Source: Larimichthys crocea (lineage: Eukaryota > Chordata > Actinopteri > Sciaenidae). Taken from it: a DNA stretch of 64,000 bases. The DNA is taken from positions 15,969,157-16,033,156 of the forward strand of contig NC_040018.1 of assembly GCF_000972845.2 (NCBI RefSeq), given 5' to 3'. Positions 1 to 12,488 of this stretch are shown here, one piece after another. The notes below the pieces were generated by a model. It made no database searches. It saw only the letters and a list, made by a program, of their open reading frames with translations, and was not told the DNA's origin. The stretch's first letter is position 1. Each line of letters begins with the position of its first letter. The position numbers and the translations under genes are program-made.

Positions 1-3000
1 TCAGCCGGGACTGCTGCTCGATAGAAAATGCTTTATGCTTGTTAAAATAATTGCTCTCAGTTTTCCAACTCATAAAATTGCCTTTGTAATTCGGTGGGGA
101 ATGTATCTTCTGAGACAATCACTCTCACGCCAGAGCGATGGCAACAGTTTTAATTAGTGGCATCGAATTTCCACAGAAATGAATCCTGGGTGCTGCACAG
201 AGCGGTAATTGTTGAGGTAATAGTCTTATTAATTCTGCCACACTTAAGGGGGCAAACAGCAACTCCAACCCCCCCAACACACACCTCTTCAGGGGCAATT
301 TGGGCATTCTGACTTAATGGAATTCAATTCACTGAATACATGGATAATCATTTTTGTACTCTCTTGCTGTAGTTCTCACTATTGGACCGGTATGGAAACT
401 TGCTGTCGGATGCCGGCAGAAACCTACTGTGCTGCTTACAAAGGCCACGGCTCTGTTAGTCCTCATGAAGCATTCCACCTAGAATTCCTTTGTGCCACGG
501 GGCTCCTAGCTGTATGCTGGTTGCTACAGAGGGCTTTCACAGGCATGGACCCTACTGGTGTAATCCCATAATCCTACTGCACAGGGGTCTCAGAACTGGG
601 GTGGGGTGGTGTGCTTTAATTAAGATCTGAAAAGGGGGCAATAATGTTGATGAACAGAGGAGAGAAATTGAAGTTATTGGTGAAACTTGAGAAAAGGGGC
701 ATGTGTAAGAGAAAGCACGCACACCTTTACATAAGATCTCATCTACACAGTGCGACTGTAAGCTTACTGTAGATGTAAAACACACAGCTACATACTGAGT
801 GACTTAACTATTTTCTTGAGGACAATAGCAATCATGAAATAGTGCAGATACAGAATATTAAATTTATTGTTGGGGATTAAAAAAAAATAAAAAATCGTCC
901 CAAAATTGGATGCTGCAGGCCAACACTCAGGGTCTGTGCTTAATGAAAAGCCTACTCTTCAATACAAATCACCTTATTTACTTTTTCTGTCCTCTCTTGT
1001 TGTGTCTGATTTCATTTCCTTCAGTTGATCTGCATTATTGCCTTATTGCCTCCTCTCCTGTGCTATTGATTTTGGTGAATATGGTTATTACAACATAAAA
1101 ACCTTCAAGTCTCTATCTATTCATTATACTGTAGGAAGCAGGCTGAAAAAAGGAGTAGTAACCAATCTCATCTCCAATTTACATTCACTTTAGCTGGAAA
1201 ACATTCATTTCTGTGTAGACAATCAATATCACTTACAGAATAATTGGAATGTTATTAATCTAGCAATATTCCTGTGTGGATGTATATTATCCTACTATGG
1301 ATGTGTGGTGCTGGAAAACAGGAAAAAAAAGATTATTATTTATTTGAAAGTGCTTTCGCTTTATATTTTTAGAGTTATCCACGTAAAAACATATTCATTT
1401 TGTAAAACATTTTTTCAGTGTTGCTCATGTATAGGATTTCCTTAAACCTCATATCCAACTGAGAGAGTCTTGGGGTAATTTTGAACTAGGGTAAACTGTC
1501 AAAGGCCTCTGAGGCCAGTCAGCAGGAAGCACCTGGGGTTCTCTTGGAGCTGGCAGCAATGCCACACCAACTCTAATCCAACCATAGACTGACAGCAGGG
1601 TGGCTTCAGCTCTGCTTGATGGATATTGCTCCTGTCAACACGAGACCAGAGATCCATAGTTCTCCTGTTTTGGTCATTTGACTGTCTCACTTGTATTTTT
1701 TCAATATCCAGTTTTTGTTTCTGAGTCCATGCACATGTGGTAAAATTTCACATATAATCATGTATGCTCACTTTACAGGTTTTATTTACAAACCCACAAT
1801 GCTGAAATGTCGAAAAATAAAAACATATTTTCCTAGTTAGGTCACCCCTAATGGAGTCTAACTTTTGGTTTTAGCTGAATTATTCTGGATTTGTTTGTTT
1901 GTTCGTTTGTTTTGCATGTGTTTTTCTTTTGCTTCTTTTTTTTCCAGTGTCTGCCACGGCAATACCTAGTGCAGTGCAATAAACACAGAGAAATGAATGA
2001 GGGGGCTGTGGACCTGTTGGTTGTCTAAATACAGCCTAAGAGCCCAGACAAGTGCAATAAGGGTAGCAGGAACATGGTGTTAACTTAAGTGCTGGTAACA
2101 CTAAAAGGTAAAACAAATTCTAATGTAAAAATCCACCTAATAAAATATTTTAAAGCATTTCATATGTAGTTTTGCCATTAGAATGAATTCTAGTTATTAT
2201 CTTCTTTCAAACAGCTCGTCTCTTAGACAACTCACAGCAACACCTAATGAGACTCTCATAATGAAAGAACCGTGCAAGGCCAAAGGCCACATGTTCATTC
2301 ACTGAAATGGCTCCCTTATCAAAGTACAATGTTGTAATCATATGACCCAGCTGACCTGACCAAGATTTTTTTTTATTTTATTATTATTATTCAGTGATAA
2401 GATCTTATTACATTTCAAAGGTTCCCAAAGCAGCACCATCAGGAGGAAACACCCCTGTTAAACCGTGATATGACAGTTTCTTCTTGCCTTCCTGTAGCTG
2501 GCATTGTAGCAGTTAAAGCTACTGTATAAAAAGAAAAGACCAGAGGAAAGACCACTGAGTGACTGGTTTCTCATACACAACATATATTGTAAACCTATAT
2601 CGATATTTGCATTTATTCATTTTGAACGGTGCCATGTTCAGGCAGAACATGGAGCCAGCACTTCCTAAGTGTAAATTCATACACTTGCCTTTTGTGGATA
2701 GAAGGAAAGAAAAAATCTGCATAATGTGAACATGGCCTCAAATCTGTTATATGAACGCCTCAGTGAAATAGTTTGGCTCAGGTCTGGCTATAACACTGCC
2801 TGACGAGTCTATGGGGTAAAAAACCTTTGACTCAGCCAGGAACCCTTGTAATTAGGTGTACTGCTGGATAGAGCTATTGTAATACAAAACTACACGACTA
2901 CTTATTCTAAAGTCTTGCAAACCCACAGCTAAAAGGATAATAGCTTGGCCTTAGAATGAAACATAGCTGAGCCACGGAATAAGAGATATTTAGTCTGATT

Positions 3001-3135
3001 GCTCTGCTGAATACAGAAACTAAATCAAATGGGTTTAAATTAAGAGATTGGTTAATTACACCGACTGTGAGTGCGAACCAGTTAATAAGAATAAGTTGAA
3101 GACTAGATGATTCCCTAGTGGGCAGGCAGGATTAC

Positions 3136-3296
3136 CTCTGTAATCTCTTCTGTCACATATAGTGATGCCCCAAATCTCCCCTTGCTCTGAGGAGCATTCA
3201 ACCCGTCAATTGAAATGAAAGAGGCCTTAACGAACACATCTCTCCCACTCATGGAGAACTCGAATGTGTAGCCCCTGCTGATGATGGTGTGTGAAG
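3136..3296 (-). other. Unassigned open segment with splice-like borders
   Basis: A 161-nt minus-strand stretch starts after a pyrimidine-rich acceptor (ATCTTCCAG) and ends at a GAG|GTAATC donor. In phase 1 in and phase 0 out it encodes 53 residues, including SRGYTFEFSMSGRDVFVKAS, with balanced amino-acid use. I do not recognise a family. It could be one exon of a gene extending left of the window, a decayed exon, or chance. No partner exon was found on either side. Confidence 0.25.
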
Positions 3297-6200
3297 CTGG
3301 AAGATCAGAGTCCATTGAGGTGCAGGGTGAACTTAATTCTCATATTCCTTTAAAGAAAAGAGACACTTTTTTGTGTGAGTATGTGTGTCTTGTGTTTGTG
3401 TGTGTGAGAGAGAAACAGCGAGCACACTCTCGTCGAATAGGCAGTTTCCTCCTCTTCACAACATCAAACTCAGATAGCCCCATCAAAAGTATTTTACCAC
3501 ACTGTACTGTATGTAGTATGTAAAGTGATTTAAATAGTTTCCAAAACATAAACTAAAATGAAACATTAAACATAAGTTATGTTAACTGTGAATTAAAGAA
3601 ATGTAATACTACTGGCAATATGCTAATATTCCAATCCCCAGTTGGAGTTAAGGGACTGAGGGTAGGAGCCCTGTTTCTCTTATGCATTATCATAAATCAT
3701 AGTAGGCCTATTTAGTCATTCAATACCACACTGTCCCCTAGGACCATAATCTGTTTACAGGAGCACTGCAGCTTTGCATAGTACTTTGAAATCCATACTA
3801 AATGCATTTTTAATTGGTAAATAAATGCAAAATGCATGCTAACAGGCAATTGTAGCAGTGCTCCTGAATGCTTAAATATGGTTCTAAGCATGATGTTCAC
3901 ATTATGGATTTTGCATCACCGTGTGTTTCCAAGGTGATTTATAATCAGCCAAGCATCCAGTCTCTGTTGTAGCATAATGGAAGGTCCTGAACCAAGCTAT
4001 GACTTCATCACATTTCAACATGAATATTGAAGATTTCCCAGAGTCTCTGAAGGAGCACCCTCATAAATTGTGTGCAAGAATATACACTCAACTCTTTCTA
4101 AGCCACTGCCACACACAAGTCATGACTTGTACTGTACATTGTTAGCACTCACCAGGGGTCAATGTCATCCTTGCCACAACAGGTAAATATAATGGCATGT
4201 ATACTACACAATACTGTAGGCAGTCAGCTAAAGTATCATAACGAGGAACCCTTATAGTCCCTTCTTTTCTCTCTGGTTCAGTATGAGGTGACTGCAGCAA
4301 TGGATGTGCAATGAAATCACTTTGAACTGTTGAAAAATATGAGAATTTCTGATTCATATTTTCAATAAAATGAATTCACTAATCCATTGTAACTGAGAAA
4401 CAACATAACACACAACATGATACATTAATTGCAAACAGTGTTGCTTTTCTATTTATTTTATGTTTCAGGACAGTTTGCTCATTCAGTCTTCTGTTTCTCC
4501 TGCAGTAGCTTGGTTAATTTTTTTTTTTTTATCAGGACCAAGAGCATGCCTTAAAATGTGATTGCTGTCATAGAGCCTCCCAAAGATCAAAGGTCAAGGC
4601 ACAACACCATGTGCTGGGACACATGATTGTGTTGCAGGTTAGGGCTTAAAGAGCATAAACATCTGTTTGATTACACAACAGGTATCACAGATGACAGCAA
4701 GATGATTTTCAGACAAAGGAAACCACATTCCTTTCTCTTGTTTGTGGATAAGAGAGACAGTCGTCAGGCTTAATCACAGTTTCTGTTTCTGACTTTAGTA
4801 ATGTTATCCGATACTATTTTAATCCGATAATACTTTACTCCATTCTCCGTACAGAATTTATTATTAATTAGTGTGACATTTAAACTGCAAATAAATTCTT
4901 TGATATTTTATTATTTTCTGTTTGAGCTGAGATTTGTTCAGGATCAGTACAAACTAAGGCTCGTTTAAGCTGCAGTAATCTTTATTTGGCTAGTTTTAAA
5001 GTAACAGTTTAATTTCTGAATATAATGACTTCACAGCAATCAGTTACTATTATGGCACCATAACACTGTCTTGTCAATACTCCTGGGTGTATGCCAAGAG
5101 GATACAGTTTCTCTAAATTAGGTCCAAAGTTGAAGCATTACCTTTTATTACTTTTGCTAGGGGGAAATGAAGATAGACATTTAAAGCAATGCAGGGACAG
5201 GCAGCAGTTATCTTGACTTTATAGTTTAACAGCTAGTTTTGTTTTATACTAATTATCACTAATGGTTTATAATATAAAGCATGTTGTTAAAGTAAATTCA
5301 CATGCAGCTTTGAGAAACATTTCATATTAGGCTTGCATGCATCTTTCTTTTGCTCGCGAGAATATCTATTTGGCAAGAAACAAAAAGGGACATTTTTATT
5401 TTAGCCCCAAATTTAGCTTATTTTGGATTGTGAATTTATGTATAGATGTTTTAAAATTGGTGTGTGTTCTACCTATAGCCTTCCTAGTGCATGCAGATAC
5501 CATTTTATATTGCCAATTATATTGTACAGAGAAGAATGTTTTTATTATACGTATATTGAATCTTTCTATGAAATGGTTTAGGAAGGAAGGAGATGGTGGT
5601 ATGCGGTTTGTACACATGCTAGCAGTAAATCAATACAGCCAAAGATTTAAGATACTGTCCTTATCATGCCTTTATCACAGCCTTATCAAAATATGAGCTC
5701 CTACAGCTTCATGGGTGATCAATGGACACTCCTACTGCTACTGAAAGAAACACAAGGGCATCCTGTGCTCTATGCATTCTTATCTAAACAAGTAATCACA
5801 TCATCACATGGTCATCATCCATTATTTCATCAGTGATCAAAATCAAATACTTTCTTCAAATTTACAGCTTTTCCCAAAATAATAACGTGTGCTAAAAAAA
5901 CAACAACATGTGATTAAACACAGCTCTTATAAGTTCATAAAGATTATGCAGAATCACTGTAGAACATGTTACTACTTTACATGACTGTACTCTATATGAC
6001 ACTGTTCTACCAAGATAGTATCTGTGTCTTATCTGAAGCTGTGTAAAGCTGCTGTCAAACATAAGGTGCTGGTAAATGATCAGCCACAGGTATATGAGAG
6101 TATGGTTAACCTGGTTACACCCATGGGATATAAAGTGTACCCAATGATGACCCAATGAGTTCCATACATGTGTATATTTCTTCCCACGATTCGATATTCA

Positions 6201-6689
6201 ACACTACTGATTACACTAATGATATTTGCTGCACATAAGTATACTGAAAACATAATGGATATAATTTAATATACTTTGAATACAGGCCCTTTCCCAAATC
6301 ATGCAACCACAACCCAGCAGTTAGTTAATACAGATGTAGGCATCTAACTGACATCTACTATAGTTATAACAATATTTCAAACTATTCACCCAGTAAAATG
6401 ACTGAGTGATGAAAATGATTCATTATTACTAATTCCTAATGGTTGTAGTATAGAGAGAACAGGACTTGCATAAATATCAGTTATTTAGTAAATTTTTCCT
6501 CACATGATCTATCAGATGGTATTTTATATTTCTTTTTATCATAAGGAAGAGAACAATAACATTCTCTGTGCAGCATTTTTCTCTGGTATATGATACTGTC
6601 AGACCTCCAAAGTCACGTTAACCAACAAGGAGTGTGTGTGTGTGTGTGGCAGAAATGGTGGTAGACAGCTTACACAGACCCAACAGCAT

Positions 6690-6990
6690 ATCACCTCGTC
6701 TGTCAATCAAGCCACAGGGGAGGTGAAGGGTAAGGAGGAGACAGGCACGCTGGCTAATCATTTTGTAATCAGGCGTCAAAACAAAACAAAAAAATGTTTA
6801 TCTGATCAGCGCAGGCGGCTGCCAGAGTTGACATGGATGTTTTTTCCTCCTGTGTCATCATGTCAGGGCTAATGGACAGTGTTAAGGAGGGGAGTTAATT
6901 ACTTTTGACGACGCTCCCCGCTAATTTCCCATTTATATGGAATCCCTTTTCTTTTCTGCCATCGGCTAGGCAGGCAAAACTGCTCTTCCT
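6690..6990. other. Possible conserved non-coding element
   Basis: This stretch contains TGTCAATCAA (6701-6710, PBX/HOX or MEIS-like), paired TAATCA sites near 6753-6773, GTTAATTAC near 6894 and several CpG-containing words in otherwise AT-rich DNA. No reading frame is convincing. The texture resembles developmental enhancers, but this is inference from motifs only. Confidence 0.25.
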
Positions 6991-7295
6991 CAGCTGCTGT
7001 TTGCATCCCGGCCATCAGAATATCTACACCATGTCTGTGCATATTAAAACATTATGGACCTTAGTGTATCCTTTCTTAATTGTTTTTTTTTCCCCCCCAA
7101 AGCTTCAAAAGTGAAGTAGAGGAGGCAGCAATGTATCACGACAGGAGACAAATAGACTAATTTGAATAAGCAAATTCACAAACATACCATGGAATTCCTT
7201 TTTATGGGTATTTCAGGTCCTCAAACTTGTTTTAGCCTTTGCTATTGGTTGTGGCTTTTTGTTGGTTTCATTATTTATTTATTTGATTTTTTTGT

Positions 7296-7365
7296 GGCCC
7301 AGTGGCTCAGTCTTAGTCTACCCTGAGCTCTTACTGTTCCCAGTGATTGCGTTTCAAATCTGGAA
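7296..7365 (+). repeat. Possible tRNA-type SINE head fragment
   Basis: The words GTGGCCCAGTGGCTCAG and, about 50 bases on, GTTTCAAATCTGG resemble degenerate RNA polymerase III A and B boxes as in the heads of teleost tRNA-derived SINEs. No body or tail can be followed. It is a weak match and not a functional tRNA gene. Confidence 0.3.
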
Positions 7366-7559
7366 GCCAACAGGATAAAGATGAAATGATAAAGGGTACC
7401 TAACCAACATGGTTCTCCAGAAAAGACACAAACATTAAAATATATCTTCTGTAGTCTTTGGTATGTGTCTTTCCCATAGTAAGCAATAATTGATATCAAA
7501 ATTGTGTTTAAAACTTCTCTCTAAATTTTATTTTGATCACTTCTTTCAACAGGAAGACT

Positions 7560-7767
7560 TTAAAGGACCACTGTGTAGGATTTAGTGGCATTTATCGCTG
7601 TATTAGTGTATTGCAACCTCCCACTTTCCCTCCCATTTAACATGATGGACTCTTTGGTAATGGTTCCTATTTTCAGGCAATTTTACACAAATGAAAACAC
7701 AATAATGCATATTATGTTAATTTATGACATGCCCTGTAAATATCCCCCTCCAAATCTTACACAGTGG
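7560..7767. mobile_element. MITE-like inverted-repeat element, family 1
   Basis: The left end begins TTAAAGGACCACTGTGTAGG. The right end, AAATCTTACACAGTGG (7752-7767), is its reverse complement with one mismatch. The interior contains a TTTTCAGGCAATTTTACAC block and a CCCCCTCCAAATC block that I recognise from a very common percomorph interspersed repeat. It is about 208 bp and non-coding, so it would depend on a transposase elsewhere. A related copy is at 15021-15175. Confidence 0.6.
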
Positions 7768-10700
7768 ATTCTGTCTATTTGGTTTTCACTCGTACAAGAC
7801 ACAACTTACAAAGTATAAAGCATTGCCTCTTAAAAATCAAAAGTTGATAGTTAAACATTTTTTTTGGCTGTGAATTCCTTCCAAGTGTGACCAACACAGT
7901 AACACACATATTCAATTGTGACACCACCTGTCTCATACCTCAGAAAAACTCTTTGATTGGCAGACGGGCATTGGAGTGGTTGCTACTAGGACTGTCTTTC
8001 ATTGTGTGAGTGACACTGTCTTCTGGGACACAGTCACAGCCTCTGTCACTTTTCATTGCTTCAGCTGTACTCACGTTGACATCACATCTTAAAAGTCCCG
8101 TGACACCAATTTCCATTTCATATAATCCACAACTTTTTCCTAACACAGCCCCTCATTTTCCCAATTATTATTTTAAACTCTTGAACACCTCATCCTGAGC
8201 TTTGTTAACTCCCCATTTTACCCTGTTCAGAATTTGTAAGAAAAATATACAAGCTAACTGTTGATTGAAATTGGTATAAGGTCAACTGTACATGTTTTCT
8301 TTACTTGTATGCTCCATGGGTAAAGCAGATCATCCATTAATCACACAGTTTGCAGTTTGATTTCCAGCTTCTACTGCCTTTGTATCAAGGTGTCCTTAAG
8401 CAAGACATTGACTTGCTCTTGGTGGTTAGGTCAATGCACTCGCATGGCAGCTGTATGCAAATAGATAAATAATAATCTGCACTTCCTATTTCTAAAACAG
8501 TTAGATATGCACACATGTTACAGTTATTACACCAACACCATATAGTGTTTCAAGGAAAGTCTGATATTTTCCCTTACAAATCTCCCCCAGATAGGTCTAA
8601 ATCTATGCCCCTGACAGCTGGCTCTGAGACCCAGAGAACCCCTCTTTAAACCCTTTTACATTATTATATGTTATCCTAATGGTAGCAGTCAGCATACTTA
8701 ATACTTGTATTGGGCCTGATAAACGATGGGCCTTCTGGCTGATATATATGGAAGGGCCAAAAGTGAAGAGGGACATTTTATTCTTGGCCATCAATCTGAC
8801 TGGGATCTGTGGGCACTAACGGAGACGGTGGTAATTCATTTTAAAAGGGGCTCAGTGGGCTACGAAGGGCCCTAAGGGGTGGTGATGGGTCCTCACCCTA
8901 TGATTGCGATTCTGAAAGTGGAGCTGTTTTATGGGATTCTTAATTTAGAGAGGCAGGCACTGCCATAGATGCCTTGTCAGTGAAAGAAAGGGGCAAAAGG
9001 GGCATTTGGGGCTGACCTCTAAGGGGGACATTAATTAACCGCAAGTTGGACATTTTCAGCTGCCTATATGTGTGCCCGTGTGCATATCTTCAGGGAAATA
9101 AGGAGTGAAAGCTACATTCAATATACATATTAGGACCTTCTAGACAAAAGGAAATAATCTATTACTAGGTTGAGGAACTGTGAGTTGTGTAGGTGTCTTC
9201 AGTCTTAAATGATTTATATCAGCCATCTATCTTTGATTGAATAGGAAGTGGTGACATCCATATACCTTGTAGGTCATAGATATAAATGATGATACACAGA
9301 CAAGCATGTCCCCAGTGTCTCCTCACAGTCCATATAGGGAATACTAATCAATCTTTCTGCCATAGACTCTCTGGAAAAGTAGCTGTTGCTGAAGTTAACG
9401 CCACTACCTCGATGCTCCAAACAGTGGGTCTATGAAGGGTTGATTCTTTCAGGAATGGCTCTTAGAAATCACGAGATTGATGAGCATTTAAGCATGACAC
9501 CAATCAATCAGAAAGACAAATCCTCTGTGTCACTCTGTGCTATGTGCTATTCTATGGGAGACAGGCATTCTTCTTGCATGCAAACAATGTCCCCAATTTG
9601 TCAGAGACACAATAACAGCACTGGCAGACCCCATTTGCATCACTGTGTGAACAACAAATGTAATTGATCACAATATTGATTATTGTATTTTAGAGAAAAG
9701 AGTTGTCCCTAGAGAGCAGTTGTGGCAGTTGAACAATCAGATCCTTAGATTTATCTTCTTTAACCTTTCTGAAGATTTCTCAAATTTCTTTAAGTAAGAA
9801 TAAGTAACCATAATGAAATGTCACCCGGTTATGTCTCCTGAGGAAAGATCCAGAGGAAATAAAAAAAAATGGATAAAGATTCTGCTCATGACTTGAAATG
9901 CTTTGTATAACTGCAATACCTCTCGCCATTGCACATATCACATTTTTTATCTTATTACACAAGTCCTTAGGCAACAAGGAAATCACTTTCCAATAAACAT
10001 ATTGCATTACATAATATAATTAACTTCGACAACCATGCAGTGCTGTAATCATGAACTAGACTACAATGTGTTCATGTAAAGTTAAAAACCAAAGTTAGAT
10101 AGTTAGTTGTAGTCAGAGAGTCTAGACTCTGTCCTCCTGGGGCATGGATCTTGCTTTATGCCCATTAATCTGTTGATGAAATGCAGGGATGGAAAGTAAA
10201 AGTAACTTTAAAGACATTTTACTCCACAGCAGGTGTAACAAGCTTTATCAAGCTCAATTAAATAATAATATATATAATAATAATAACTTTTATAGAATTA
10301 ACAGTATAAACCAGAGACTGCACAGTTTTTACACACCACTAGTGCACACACAGCTTCGTTGGCAATGCAATGTGTGTTGATGCTGTCAGCTCGAATTCGG
10401 AGTCTTGTGCATTGTGAAGTTCTCTACAATAATTCTCAGTATATAATAAAATAAGTCCACTCAACCGCTCTATCCTACTTCACTCATAAAGCCATTTTCT
10501 GGAAGCGTTCCACACTCACAACTGTGGATTATTGTTGAAAACAAGTGAAATGACTCACTCACACCTCACTGAAGGTAAATGTACTTTCGGAAATCATCGC
10601 TGGATGATCCACCATGAGCATTGTGGCGTTTAGCATGTTGTGCATTTGTGCACTTATATGTCACAATAAATAATGGGTGTCTTTAATTTGGATCACTTAG

Positions 10701-10789
10701 CATGCTTGCTGAGTGGTTCATTAAATCATTAAATAACATAGATGCATTTTTTAACTAGGTTGAATTACAATGAAGCTTAGCATAACCAT
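7768..10789. other. Intergenic DNA, no gene seen
   Basis: No coding exon was recognised. A SINE-like fragment lies at 8335-8465. The stretch 8800-9060 is relatively GC-rich, contains ATTAATTAACCGCAAG and may be conserved non-coding sequence. The open frames here lack splice signals or familiar motifs. Confidence 0.55.
8335..8465 (+). repeat. SINE-like fragment (teleost tRNA-SINE body)
   Basis: GCAGTTTGATTTCCAGC looks like a degenerate B box. It is followed by AAGGTGTCCTTAAGCAAGAC, a phrase typical of a widespread teleost SINE body. The copy is heavily diverged. A longer relative is at 48703-48965. Confidence 0.5.
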
Positions 10790-11040
10790 AACCTTAAGGG
10801 ACTGCCCACTGTTATGATGGCATGTTGTTTCGAAACCCCAACAGTCTGATGTCCCAGTAAGCTGAAGGCCATTACATATGTGAGGAGGCCCTCCAAAGAC
10901 ACTAGAAGGAATAGCTGTACATTTGTGGAGGGGCCCATACAGAGTGTGTATAGGGTCCAGAATTTTGTACTACACCCCTGCTGACGGTCCAAACGGTCCA
11001 AAACGGAATTTTTTGCCCTTAGTATCTCAGTGTATTTGAA
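10790..11040. mobile_element. Diverged copy of inverted-repeat element, family 2
   Basis: The start (GGGACTGCCCACTGTTATGA, then TTTCGAAACCCCAACAGTCTG) parallels the left end of the element at 17543 (GGGACAGCCCATTGTTCCAA, then TCTGAAACCCCAATAGTCTG). Further in, both copies share a TTTTGCCCTTAGTATCTCAGTG-like block. The overlapping minus-strand open frame of 121 residues is explained by the repeat. Confidence 0.45.
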
Positions 11041-11300
11041 GAGACATGCAGGAAAGGACATACAGTAGCAGCAACTCAAAAGTTCCCATTCAAGCTGAAA
11101 GCCAGCTGAATGGCAGCCGTCTTCCAGCCAACTGCCTGCCAAGTTCCAGCGGCTGGAGTGACCCCCCTCCTTCTCCTGGGCATGTCTATTTTTTACTGTA
11201 ACTCCACCTATCCATTTAATTACAGGGTATGACCAGGAGACGGCGCTTCTCTCACAGAAGTTTTTTACAGTTGTTCTATCTGGAGATGACGTAGCTTACA

Positions 11301-11415
11301 CACCTCATTAGCATTCTCATTGCTCAACCTTTTGTTTGCACTTAATGGGCTTTTTGGTCCCACAGTGTCACAAGAATCACAGAGCCGAAAATGCAGCTGG
11401 TTTGACTACCATATA
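11301..11415 (+). repeat. Direct repeat copy A (about 115 bp)
   Basis: The segment beginning CACCTCATTAGCATTCTCAT and ending near GACTACCATATA recurs in the same orientation at 12374-12488 with about ten differences and small indels. The two copies lie either side of an element with terminal inverted repeats. They are the ends of a composite element, a segmental duplication, or two copies of one dispersed repeat. Confidence 0.75.
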
Positions 11416-11671
11416 CTAACTAACTAACTAATACTAATAGAGTAGCCTTGTGATTTGAGTGTGTTCATGAACAGGAGGATGACTCATTTGCTGTATTTTC
11501 ATTTTTGTTCATCCCATAGGCTAAATCCTGCATAAATAAATTGAACCATGAATGAAACTCCATGCAGCAAGAACTTTTTATATGAATTTCCATTTAAAGA
11601 GGAAGAATTACAGGTGAATAAGAGCCTTTTGGAAGATTTTTGCAGTTGTGCAGGTATTCAGTGCATGCTTT

Positions 11672-12329
11672 ACACAGGAGGCGTTACAGCAGCGTGACGG
11701 CTGCGCCGCGGTTTAGCTGCGTCCTTTGCCCGGCGTCAACTCACACCGGGCGCGTGTCAGCCACGTAACGGCAGCGGAGCGAGCCGGCTGTATTCACGCG
11801 AGATCACGCGATCACGCGATCACGCAAGAATCCTGGACCCCGCGATAAACTGTGTATAAAGAAAACCACAACAACAAACAGCTGACTTTTCTTCTCCAAC
11901 GTCGAAGAGATTATAAAAAGCATCTGTTGTGTCATAAATTATTGTGTGTTGTTCCACTTCAACAATTAGTCTCTCATTGTCCATGTTGAGACCCTTGTGC
12001 CACTGGTCATGATGTAACGTTGATGTGAAGTTGTAAAAAGCTAACTAAAACATGAACTGCGTATTGTGTTTTATTTTGAAAGGGGGGCGGAAGTTTATTA
12101 TGTTGATTCTGTGTCGGATTTCCTGTCTGGTGCGAGCTGCTCTGTTGAAATTTACGAGGTTTAGCAGCGGCTCGCATCAAAAATAGAAATGCTACGGAAT
12201 GCTCACGCCGTGGCGCGGAGATACGCTTCTGAGACGTGCCTTGTGTGAGTGCTCTCATTGACTAGACTGGCAGCTATCTGCTCCGGTGACCGCGATGCAG
12301 CCGTAACGCGGCCGTAACGCCTCCGGTGT
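11672..12329. mobile_element. Non-autonomous DNA transposon with 41-bp inverted ends
   Basis: The left end 11672-11712 (ACACAGGAGGCGTTACAGCA...) is an inverted match of about 85% to the right end 12289-12329, which reads ...GTAACGCCTCCGGTGT. The ends are CpG-rich, unlike the flanks. The interior has a GATCACGCGATCACGCGATC minirepeat near 11802 and a second ACTCACACCGGG word at about 11739. No transposase is encoded; the minus-strand frame at 12007-12258 has no recognisable motif. The end words suggest a hAT-type element, but I cannot see a clean target duplication. Confidence 0.6.
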
Positions 12330-12373
12330 GAGTGGGCCTTGAGTGGGCCTTTAGGCCAGGTAAGCCCTACAAA

Positions 12374-12488
12374 CACCTCATTAGCATTCTCATTGCTCAA
12401 CCTTTTGTTTGTACTTAATGGCCTTTTTGGTCTCCCAGTGTCACACAAATTACGGAGCCGAAAATGCAGCTGATTTGACTACCGTATA
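12374..12488 (+). repeat. Direct repeat copy B (about 115 bp)
   Basis: Second copy of the segment at 11301-11415 in the same orientation. Shared words include TTAGCATTCTCATTGCTCAA and GAGCCGAAAATGCAGCTG. Confidence 0.75.

Larger units (their letters stand above)
1..7559. other. Intergenic DNA, no confident gene
   Basis: No exon of a known gene was recognised on either strand. Open frames are short and have chance-like composition, except one segment at 3136-3296, listed separately. There are short GT microsatellite runs near 3370 and 6632. Positions 1-260, 2215-2350 and 6690-6990 have a less AT-skewed, homeodomain-site-rich texture seen in conserved non-coding elements; this is an impression and no alignment was possible. 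Confidence 0.6.

Noticed and set aside
10777..11142. 121-codon minus-strand open frame
   Set aside because: It overlaps a family-2 repeat copy and shows no protein motif.
12007..12258. Possible transposase remnant inside the inverted-repeat element
   Set aside because: The 83-codon frame lacks any catalytic or zinc-finger motif, so the element is treated as non-coding.
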